Assembly: GCA_030077755.1 (NCBI GenBank)
Contig: JAQJZZ010000019.1
Span: 74,501-138,500, forward strand
Length of the DNA: 64,000 nt
Direction of reading: 5' to 3'
DNA from: Filosporella fistucella
Lineage: Eukaryota; Ascomycota; Leotiomycetes; Helotiales
Of this stretch, positions 37,305 through 47,038 are shown one piece after another; within the stretch, counting starts at the first letter, position 1; each line of letters starts with the position of its first letter. The notes under the pieces were generated by a model, which saw only the letters and a program-made list of their open reading frames with translations, had not been told where the DNA came from and did not search any database. Position numbers and translations under genes: made by a program.

Positions 37305-37855
37305 AGTACCTAGATAATATGTAGACAGCCTCTAAGACCTTGCCTACATATGTTGTCTTCTGAACTGAGCAGCTTGCGAGTAAAATGAGAAGATTGAAGA
37401 AGGATTCTAGTATCCACTAGATGTTGGTCAGCCAGGTGCTTCATCTAACAACGCCTGTGCGTGGGAAAATGCATGTGATCCATCATCCCTGTGACCGCAA
37501 GTTGTGGAGGAAGGCCATGGGATTCAATGAAACGATTCTTGCTTTGATGAAATCACATGGGATAGCGTGGCGATTTGAAAGACCAATATCAAGTTGGTCT
37601 TTTGTGAAAGATAAGGGTAGACATGTTGGCAGTTGAACTTGGGAGAAAGATGGACTGTGGAGTTGGAGAAATGTCCTGGAAAGCTGCCTGTTTAGTCATC
37701 AGGAGGGAGTTTGGCATGACGCCACGAGTTACTGTACCTTCCTAAACCCCCTTGAACACCAAATAACTTCCACCGTAACAAAGTTCTATCAGCCCATTGT
37801 GATCAAGACTTCTTTCTTTCTCAATCCCAGGTTCAAAATAAACCTATACTGCAAA
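37305..37855. other. Divergent promoter between the WbsX-like and peroxiredoxin genes
   Basis: These 551 bases lie between two divergently transcribed genes. Only short meaningless frames occur, and I find no specific site that I would defend. Confidence 0.45.
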
Positions 37856-38740
37856 ATGAACCGCTTCATATGCCGCGCAACCCCTCGGGCCTTTCACAGC
37901 TTGCGAGCTGCAGCCCCACGCATCACACAGCTTTCAAAGCCCGCTGCACCTCTGATAAGCCGCTACCTTTCCACACAAGCTGAACAGCCACGACTTCGTC
38001 TGGGCTCGACAGGTATACAGAGCTTTCTGCCATTCATAAAAAGCAATCCCGCTGATCAATTGGTCCAGCCCCAAACTTCAAAGCAAAAACTACCCATGGA
38101 GACATCGATTTTCATGAGTTTCTAGGCAACAAATGGGGCATCCTCTTCTCGCACCCTGCAGATTTCACACCTGTCTGCACGACGGAGTTGGGAGCATTTG
38201 CGAAATTGAAAGATGAATTTGAAGCTCGAGGGGTACAGATGATTGGTTTGGTGTGTAAATTGCAAACTCTAGTCTCTGAGGGGTGATCACTGATGGTCGC
38301 AGAGTGCAAATGATCTTGGTTCGCATGCAAAGTGGATTGAAGATATCAACGACATCTCGCAGACCAAACTCCAATTCCCTATCATCGCAGATGCTGATCG
38401 AAAGATTGCATTTCTATACGATATGCTCGATGCACAAGACCTACAAAATATTGACGAGAAAGGCATTGCTTTCACGATCCGATCTGTGTTTATCATTGAC
38501 CCCGCGAAGAAAATTCGCCTGACAATGATGTACCCCGCCAGCTGCGGACGAAATACAGTGGAAGTATTGAGAGTCATTGATTCGTTACAAACAGCAGACA
38601 AGAAGGGGATCACAACACCGATTGATTGGCAGGTCGGAGACGATGTTATCGTCCCACCTACTGTCTCGACCGCAGATGCCAAAAAGAAGTTTGGGGAGGT
38701 GAGGGAGGTTAGGCCATATCTCAGATTCACCAAGATTTGA
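37856..38740 (+). CDS. Mitochondrial 1-Cys peroxiredoxin (Prx6/Prx1 type)
   Basis: Exons 37856-38012, 38069-38250 and 38303-38740 encode 258 residues. The enzyme reduces hydrogen and lipid peroxides and is recycled by glutathione or thioredoxin. The first 50 residues are rich in Arg/Ala/Ser and lack acids until STQAEQP, as in a mitochondrial presequence. The catalytic motif is P82-A-D-F-T86-P-V-C89 (PxxxTxxC), with the supporting Arg in IRSVFIIDP. The Prx6-type C-terminal arm (W-Q-V-G-D-D-V-I-V-P-P) is present. In the second conserved region the sequence YPASCGRN gives a Cys where Thr is usual, but it is not the resolving position of 2-Cys enzymes. The introns are 56 and 52 nt and GT-AG. Confidence 0.93.
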
Positions 38741-39370
38741 GGCGGGCATACACCGATGTAGAATTCCATTACCTATCAAGGTGGCATTGATTTCTTGACT
38801 ATACGAACCTTCCTTCACGCAAGTGTCCGATTCCTGCTCAGGATAGGGACAAGCGGCGTTGAAGTTCACGCTGCTCAAATTGCCAGGAGATTATAGCCAG
38901 AGTGACTTCATTCCTGGAACAGTGGCTTGAAAGGTCTGTGAGGCAAGTGAATCAGGGTTTGAAAGTGGAGAACACTCACCTCCAAAACTCGAGAAAATAG
39001 GCAAATTCGCGTCTGCGCTGCACTCCATCTCTCCAATTCAACCTAATCGTTGCGTGGAAAGCTTGCGATAAACTTCGTCGACGAATTCTGAGAATAAAGA
39101 AGTGGACCATAAAATATTGGACCTCATGCTGCAAGCAGAACCGCGCATTTTTGTGGCCCCCTTTGCGGGCAAACATGCGGATTTGGTGTGCCTAATCAAT
39201 TTTACTCCTCCCAGCGGCAGAGTCTACCAGCGTTTTGAATTGCATCAAGTCCCAATTCTTCCAAACCTAAACTGCAATCGCTCCTCCAAATCATGGTATC
39301 TTAGTCTAACAACAATTTTATACAAAGTGCACCTTTTCTACTACACCTCTTATTCAGCCCCTTGCTCGCG
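38741..39370. other. Convergent 3' intergenic spacer
   Basis: These 630 bases lie between the ends of two convergent genes. No gene, RNA or repeat is seen. Confidence 0.45.
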
Positions 39371-40878
39371 TTATGGCTTTCCAATATAATCTACTTGTAC
39401 AACCACCTCTCTCTCTCTCCACACTTCAAAGTCACCAGGACCGTGAAGCCTCAAATTAGTCTGGCTAGTGTCATCATCCTCCCTTCCTCCCATCGCAGCA
39501 TCATTTCCTGCTTCTTCCGAGTATACCCTTGTCTGCAGATCTACTCTCGGCTTAGGCACAAGCTGAAGAGGCTCTTCACTCGTACTATGGTGTAAAGACT
39601 CGCCACCAATATGCGATCGACTTTGGTTTTGTTTACCACCCCTCAGTCGAGTCGAAGGCCAGTTGCCAGATCGATCCTCATCCAGGTCACTATTGTTCTT
39701 TTTCGAGCTCTTCGAGAACTTCGCAAACCTGTTCTTGGACGATATTCGGCTGTTGAGGGGCGACTGGTGACCTCCCGAGAGTTCGTATTCTTGTTCTGTT
39801 ATCGCTGTGTTTGCTTTTCCTGATACGATAGATGCCCAGAATGAATGTGTTCGGGGTATGGTCGCGGTGATGACGGAAACGTGGGTTACCAACCTGCGTA
39901 GTTGTTAGTTTGATATTCTTTCAATTTGGAGTTCAGTCCATATTGTCCGACTTACAATAGCCATACGGATCTTGCTAGATTGACCCACGTCTGGTCGATG
40001 TTTCGTATCGAATTGGCGACAGACACGAGCTCTCCAATGGCCATGGTGGAGACACTGGTAATGTTAGTGTGGGTCTCAAGTGTGTCGTAGGATAGAACTG
40101 AGGACTCACAGAAGTCTCATTCCGAAGAGAATCAGGATAGTTACCCTTGTGGCCTTAGCCACTTTCAATTTCCATATTGTCGGTAAGATGGCAATTCCCA
40201 AGATTCCGTCGGTGATAACGTTAAAAATAATGATTGGATACTGAATGTTTCCATGACTGCTACATTGCGACGGGACGAAAACCCATGGTTTTGGCAATTG
40301 ACACTGAAAGGAGACTGCCAGGAAAGAAAACAATCCCCACAACAGCACCATACCTAAGCCGAATTTGTAACTGCGCTTTGCTACTTGTGTAATCCGTTTC
40401 ATGAGCATGACCACCGAGATTTTAGAGGACGTCATGCTCAGTATGGAGAAGAGTTGTGCTGTATACATTAACTGTCAAACCTGCATTAGCCAATGGTTCC
40501 GACGGCCGATATCGTTGACAAATACTGACCTTGTAGTATGAACCTAGGTCTTGAGTAGTAAGACTGTCAATGTGCCTTCCTAGACCAGATAAGACTGCTC
40601 TGTATACGCATATCGAACTTGCATTTGCCAGAAACTGTGGAGAATTAGCAGTGGTTCAAGGATAGTTTTACTGAGCGTTATCGTCAGAATGTACTCACGC
40701 ATGCCAAATAAAATGTCGCGTCATCCGGGGCAAACTCAACTCGTTGTCTGGTAGCCACAAAGTACCGAATTACCGATACCATAGACGAGATGATGATTGT
40801 GCATAGTGCTGCAACGACGGCAACGCCTCCATGATCGACCTCGCTGATCTCAAAGAATGGAGGTGTCTTCTCGTCCAT
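39371..40878 (-). CDS. Fungal 7-TM rhodopsin-domain (Pth11-like) membrane protein
   Basis: Five minus-strand exons (40878-40699, 40634-40530, 40471-40110, 40054-39956, 39893-39371) give 422 residues. The protein starts MDEKTPPFFEISEVDHGG and carries about seven hydrophobic helices up to about residue 280. Motifs typical of the fungal-specific rhodopsin domain are present: L-F-S-I-L-S-M-T-S-S-K-I-S in the third helix, W-G-L-F-S-F-L-A-V-S-F-Q-C after it, and N-V-I-T-D-G-I-L-G-I-A-I-L-P-T-I-W-K-L. About 140 hydrophilic, Ser/Arg-rich residues form the cytoplasmic tail. There is no N-terminal CFEM domain. Members are putative G-protein-coupled receptors, some required for host-surface sensing, but a ligand or partner cannot be inferred here. 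All four introns are short and GT-AG, and each keeps frame. Confidence 0.88.
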
Positions 40879-42509
40879 AACTGTGGACTTGTAAGGGCCC
40901 CAAGTTCCTGGAGCTGGTCAAGAGCAACAAGAAGTACATCGGTATTTTGAGGGAGGTAACGAGATATCATTATAGGGTTGGTGATACTGAAGAACAAGGG
41001 GCTGACAGAAGAGCTGATAATCCGCCGGACTCCTGAAGCTCACTGATCCCGTCTCCCATGATTGGAGAGTCGTATCACAATCAGCTCCTCATTGCCCTAG
41101 TTCTATAATTCTGGGCATATTGATTTTTATTGCTTTGTTCGAGGCAGAGCAGTAGATCAGCCACAAGTTGCATAGTCGTTACTTTTTTGCTTTAACGTGA
41201 ATTCCGTACTTGAAGGAAGAGTTGATACAATACCAAGTCCACACTTTTTCCACTGGCCTTTGGATATTCCTTCGGCAAGCGTTGTCCTGGAAGCGTTTTT
41301 AACTGCCGCCGTTCTTGGGATTTGATCATTTCGAACGTGTATATTATTGGATGTCGGTTTCTGGGTGGCCTGCAGCCATTTTGCAGGAGGCGTTTCGTCT
41401 GAGGAACAGAGTTACGGGTTGGGATTAGGGCTGCAACTCACTCGCTATACTGGCGGTCAGTGGCCGAGCGTTCAGTGGGGGTGGGGCCCTGAAGTGCCTG
41501 GAGCATGAAGGCGGACAGGCCAGTCAATTGGGTGGAGCTGCTGCACTCCGTAGGCATTCCAGGCTGTAAAATCACCGGAAAGGCTAACGAGACGGGCCGC
41601 GCGTGGGGGGAGAAGCCTTGGAAGCTCTCAATCTTCAGAGGCTTTGAAAGCTTCCGGATTACAAAAAAAAAAAGACGGGGGAATGGGGACACTGATGACA
41701 GTCTGCTCCAGCCCAATCCAACCCAGCCCAGGTGTCCGGTATTTCTACGAAGGATTGAACAAGCAATTATCTGGTGTGCCAGAAACCATGCGAGTGTCCA
41801 GGATAGGAGATGTCGCTGCATCCAATGCTGTTGAGGACTTGAATGGATTCACGGAGCATTGAACGCCACTGCAGACTGTGGTGGGTGTCATATCTGTACT
41901 TTGAACTTTCTCGTTGTGGCTGCCGTCCATTACTACGTACAGGGCAGAATAAATGTTAAAGGGTAAGGGCCAATACCTGGACGAGTTTGATGAATAGAGA
42001 CACTTGATTCGTGAGTATGTCCCGAAAATACCGTGATAAGGGTGGCAATTACGTGACATTTAACATTTATTTCGTCGGTATTAGTTCAATTGGGCTTGCT
42101 TTTCCGCGCACCTTCTTATCATCGATCCTTCCTCGACCATACGCTTCATCCTGCACTTACACCGTCCTCCTCATCAACCCTTGCTCGCTGGTTGTCGAAT
42201 ATCTCACCCGACGGGAGTCACCCCATGTTCTGGAATGCAACCGACCTGCCTTCGACTACACCTCCCTTTCCACATGGTTCAATCCAATGGTTCGTTCTGG
42301 CGGGCAATTGACAAATAATGGCGACCCTTGATCCAGTTTCGAATCGTCTGGTCTGGCCTGTACTGTACTGTGCTCTACCCTTTCTTACCCCTCCCGAGGC
42401 CGTGGTTCTGTTATTTTCTCGTGGCACAGTTGCTCCATCTTGTTCCAACATTTTTGATACGAATATCAGTACAGCGAATCAATTGCTTGTTGGAAAGTAA
42501 TAAGTGATC
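40879..42509. other. Divergent intergenic region upstream of the permease
   Basis: These 1.6 kb contain only short overlapping frames. A poly-A run of about ten bases lies near 41665. The last 200 bases form the probable promoter of the permease. No gene is seen. Confidence 0.45.
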
Positions 42510-44259
42510 ATGGCCGATCTCAAGACAGACGATATCATGGAGGTGCAGGATCTGGATAACAGCAGCACCGATGACCAGAAGTCCAAGAGGAAGGTGAAAG
42601 AGCAAGATAATGGCGCTGGCGTATTGGAAGTAAGTCTTCTACATTGGATATTTGAAGACGACAACCCACTAAGTCTTTCAGCGATACATTAATCCTGCTG
42701 CTATTGTCAACTTCGGATTTACTTTGCAAGCTGCTTGGGAAGCTGCTGGAGCATCTTTCCAATTTTCATTGCTCAATGGCGGGCCTGCCTCTCTGGTATA
42801 TGGCAGTATCGTCGCTGGGATTGGATCAACTGCAATAGCTACGTCCCTTGCCGAAATGGCGTCTCTGTATGTTGTGTATCTTGGGAGTTATGACTTGCAA
42901 ACTAACCAGTCACAGGGATCCTGTCGTTGGTGCTCAATACAGATGGTCTGCAGCGTTTGCGCCATTCAACCCGGCTTTCTGGGGACTCTTCCAAGGGTAA
43001 GGGCATCTGCTGTTGGTTTCTAGGAATTTTCTAACGGACAAAAGTTGGATTACAGTCTGGGCGTGGATTACGGTTACTGCAGCCTCTCCAGCATACCTCT
43101 CCAACATTGTAACCGGACTGGCTATCTTCAACTACCCAGAATATGAACCTCAAAGATGGCATGGAACACTTATCATGTGGGGCTTCGTGGTAGTTCCAGT
43201 AGTTTGGAATTTCTGGTTTCGAAAAATGCTGAATACCCTTGAGATGATCGGAGGCATCTGCCATGTGGTATTTTTCGTCATTTCAATGGTTACTTTGATC
43301 GTGTTGGCTCAAAGAAGCACCTCGTCATTTGTCTTCAACGATTTATGGCACGCTGCACCTGGATGGGAGAATCCTGGGGTGGCATTTAGTGTTGGATTGA
43401 TCACCGTCACATTTCCAATCACATCCTTTGACGGTGTTTTGCATATGAGTAAGTTGGTCCACTGTGTGGGTGGCAGAATGCTAAACTCCCGATAGGCGAT
43501 GAAGTAAAAGGTGCTCGAACTCAAGTACCCCACAGCATGATCATCGCAGTTATTTCGAACAGTATTATGCAATTTGCATTTATGGTTGCAGTCATGTTCT
43601 GTATCGGCGATGTAGACCAAGTCATCAACACACCTACCCTACTGCCTATCATTGAGGTATACTACCAAGCAACAAAGTCCAAGGCAGCAACCAATATCTT
43701 GGTGGTAATGATTGCACTGATCCTCTTCATCTCACTCTTCAACATTTTCGCCTCCGTATCCAGATTGGCATGGGCTTTTGCGAGAGATAATGGTCTTCCA
43801 TTCTCTAGAACATTCTCATATGTTCACCCAACATTGAAAATTCCAGTTAATTCGCTCTTGCTTGTTGGAGTTATCTGCTGTCTACTTGGTCTTATCAACA
43901 TTGGCTCATCGACAGCTTTCAACGCCTTAATTTCGCTACCAACAATTGCTCTATACATATCATACTTCATCCCGATCCTGTTCCTCGTCATCAGAAAACT
44001 GCAAAATCGCCATCCGAAATACGGTCCTTTCAAACTTGGACGATATGGTCTCCCTATCAACTTATTTGCTCTGGTCTTCATCATCTATATTCTGATTTTT
44101 CTTCCATTCCCGACCATGTTGCCAGTTACTGCTGTCAATATGAATTATGCTGGTCCTTTGGTACTGGCTATTATTCTAATGGCTTTAGGAGATTGGTTTA
44201 TATCTGGGAGAAAGAGATTCGATGTACCGATTGCAGATGCGTCAAAAGTGGATTCATAG
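42510..44259 (+). CDS. APC-superfamily amino acid/GABA/choline-type permease
   Basis: Five exons (42510-42629, 42682-42866, 42916-42996, 43045-43448, 43496-44259) encode 517 residues with about 12 membrane helices. The 40-residue N-terminus is acidic and cytosolic. The first helix region reads N-F-G-F-T-L-Q-A-A-W-E-A-A-G-A-S-F, the conserved loop is M-A-S-L-D-P-V-V-G-A-Q-Y-R-W, and later M-S-D-E-V-K-G-A-R-T-Q-V-P and S-R-L-A-W-A-F-A-R-D-N-G-L-P are classic signatures of the fungal GABA permease (Uga4) and choline transporter (Hnm1) group. It should import an amino acid, GABA or a quaternary amine across the plasma membrane; the sequence does not say which. Intron 3 needs an AAG acceptor at 43044 to give the expected FQG-WITVWAW. 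The next gene lies 766 bases downstream. Confidence 0.92.
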
Positions 44260-45025
44260 ATGATGGTGTTGGTGTTATGAGTGTGTTTATGCAATCATAT
44301 AGCAGTGTTAGGCTGAAGGACGATGTTTGAATAATGAAAGAATTTGAAACAAGCTCTCGTATCTGTGACTTCCTCGAGGAAAATAATACAGTGGCACAAT
44401 GAAATATTTCCACGGTATTGTAAAGGCGACAAAGTGTTTCGAAACATCTCAATTGGGACCAACCTCATCCTATCCTTTTCCCCACAAATCCTCGGAGCTT
44501 CAAAAGCAACAACCTCAAAATGAATTTCATCTCTTACATCTTCGAGTTGCTTCCCCATCATCATCTCAGACCGCTCCAGACTCCTTCCCCCCCACCTAAA
44601 AAGCAAACGGTGACGGCCCGCCGTGCATCTCGGGTGTCATCTCAACTCCTTGGCACTTTCCACACCTATCTCCTCCCTTGTTTTATTGGCCGCACTCGTT
44701 CTCATCTGCCGGCAAGGGTATGCCAGAAACTGCGTTTGGAAAGCTGCACTGTCACTCTCACTGCATCACTATCTATCGCGGTGCTTCGTATCATTCACCC
44801 CGCTCCTTCTGATAGCATGGGTTAAGAAGAAACTATTATTGCTAAAAGCGGAATTTGGTTTGGAGAGATTGCCGCTGGTAATTGAGACTTTGTTTCGGCG
44901 TGGCTTCATTGTAGATTGATTGAGATTGCTGCGCAAGTGACATCGCTGGACGGTTGTAGGTACCCCTCTGCAGACGAGCGTTGAGATACCCATATTGTGC
45001 TTCGACGAGATCGACAATTGTCAAT
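44260..45025. other. Intergenic; possible small gene near 44520 not called
   Basis: This spacer separates the permease from the second P450. A 101-codon plus-strand frame starts at the ATG at 44520 in good context, and an overlapping frame is rich in hydrophobic residues, but neither matches anything I know and no clean splice joins them. I leave it as an unsupported candidate. Confidence 0.35.
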
Positions 45026-46741
45026 ATGTTGATCTTTGAGCACGCACAAGCGCTTTGTACAGACATGACCTTTTCTGGGTTTATTGTCTCAAGTATTGCT
45101 CTGTCTGTGCTTTATGTGAGTATTGTATCTCCTTAGTGGTGTCAGTATTGATAACATTCATAGTTCGTGGTGGTGTTCACGTACCGACTAACCTTCCACC
45201 CTCTCGCAAAGTACCCAGGACCATTTTTCGCACGTATCTCAGACTGGCCTCTTGTGATACATTGTTACAGAGGGGATCGACATATATGGGAACTGCATAA
45301 TCATCAAAAATACGGTATGTCTTTTATCGGTCGCAAAATTATCAAGTGTTGACATCGAGAAGGACCTATCGTCAGATATGGAGCAAATTCCATCTCGGTC
45401 GCAACACCGAGTTCAATCCCACTCATCCATGGCCCAAAAGCAAACGTGAAGAAGGGATCATGGTACAAAACTCTAGATATTAGTGCTGGTGCTCCATCCG
45501 TGCAGATGGAGATAGATAAACATCAACATGCTCTCCGACGACGATTTCTTGCTCCTGCATTTAGTGAGAAAGCTTTAAGGGAAGCAGAGAAACTTATTGC
45601 CATCAGTGTCGAGAAGCTTTGTCGTGGCCTTTCTAGAGGAGGAGAGAAAGATTGGTCAGAGCCGAAGAACATGAATGACTGGGCAACGTATTTTGGTTTC
45701 GATTTTATTAGTGACTTGGGATATGGGAAGAGTTTTGAGATGTTGGAAAAGGAGGATAATACATGGATACCAGAAGTGTTGAAATCCGCTTCGAAGTTTA
45801 TTTATTATGTTGGCTATCTCCCATTCATCGATCTGGTACGACCGCTCATGGGGTCTGCCATCCAGGACTACATTGGTGGGCAAGAAGCAGCTGATTCGTT
45901 GAAATATACCGAGCTGGCGAATTCGAGGTTAGCAGAAAGGATTGAGTTGGAGAAGACAAGAAAAGTGGAGGAGAAAGAAGTAGAGAGAAAAGACACTTTT
46001 CATTACTTGCTGAATAGCAAAGATCCCATCACCGGAAAGATGTTCACCACCGAGGAACTGCAAGCCGATTCCGCGCTCATCATAGCTGCTGGATCTGACG
46101 GGGTAGCCATCACACTCTCGGCGTGTATATTTTACCTCCTCCACAACCCATCTACCATGGAAACCCTCCTTGCCGAAATCCGCTCTTCCTTCTCGACACT
46201 CGAAGATATCAAAAATCCGAAAATGAACACTCTGCCCTACCTCCATGCCTGTATTGAAGAAACCCTCCGCATGAACCCGCCCAAAGCATCCAGTCTCCCT
46301 CGCGAAGTCCTTAAAGGTGGTCTCACACTCGACAATCACTTCATCCCACAAGGCATAACAGTCGGTTCTCCCCTCTACGTTCTCCATCACGACGCTTCTA
46401 TCTTTCCCGACCCGTGGTCTTTCCGTCCTGAACGCTGGATCGCTTCGCCTGCCTCTGGCATTACGAATGAGATGGTATCTGCTGCTAAAGCAACTAGTAT
46501 CCCTTTCTTGATCGGACCATTGAATTGTATAGGGAAGGGAATGAGTTATATTGCGCTCAAACTTGCGGTTGCGAGACTGCTTTTTAGATGCGAGATTCGG
46601 TTGGCAGAGGGGGTAACTGGGGGCGGGGTGAAGGAAGGCGTGGAAGGGAGAACAAGGGAGGGGGAGTATCAGATGGAGGACTGGATTTTGGGGTTTAGGG
46701 ACGGGCCGATGGTTGAGGTGAGGATGAGGGAGGGAATCTGA
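45026..46741 (+). CDS. Cytochrome P450 with divergent heme and I-helix motifs
   Basis: Exons 45026-45115, 45164-45314 and 45363-46741 give 539 residues; the in-frame ATG at 45065 would give 526. A membrane anchor (VSSIALSVLY-FVVVFTY) leads into R-L-T-F-H-P-L-A-K-Y-P-G-P, the normal fungal P450 hinge. The K-helix E-T-L-R and the F-R-P-E-R-W motif are intact. Two signatures deviate. The I-helix reads A-G-S-D326-G-V rather than A-G-x-D/E-T-T. The heme loop reads F-L-I-G-P-L-N-C469-I-G, so the ligand Cys is present but the usual Arg is Leu467. Some natural P450 families tolerate such changes, so it may be active on an unusual reaction, or not mainly a monooxygenase. Intron 2 ends in AAG. No partner biosynthetic gene adjoins it. 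Confidence 0.88.
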
Positions 46742-47038
46742 GCGTGTAGATTATGTGCTCAGGTTTGAAAAACAGGGCAGGAAGGTTGGAGAGTGTGATT
46801 CCCTGGGAATGGAAGGAGCCATTGAGTCCAACAAACGAGACAATACTTGGTGGATAGAGGGAAATAAATTGACGATGGAATGAATAAAGCATGCGATGAA
46901 AACATTGTATTTGGAGAAATACAAGGTATACATATGATTATATATAAACTTCGCCAGCTGTTTATTTCCCTATAATCCATCCTCCTTGGTGAACTCGCAC
47001 GATCCACTTTCCATTACCCGCCGATTCCATCTCATTAT

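Noticed and set aside
44520..44825. Possible 101-residue protein in the permease-P450 spacer
   Set aside because: It has a good start context, but no recognisable features, and an overlapping hydrophobic frame competes with it. The evidence is insufficient.
31889..46741. Secondary-metabolite cluster suggested by two P450s, a permease and a peroxiredoxin
   Set aside because: There is no PKS, NRPS, terpene synthase, prenyltransferase or pathway regulator between them. The genes face different ways and belong to unrelated functions.
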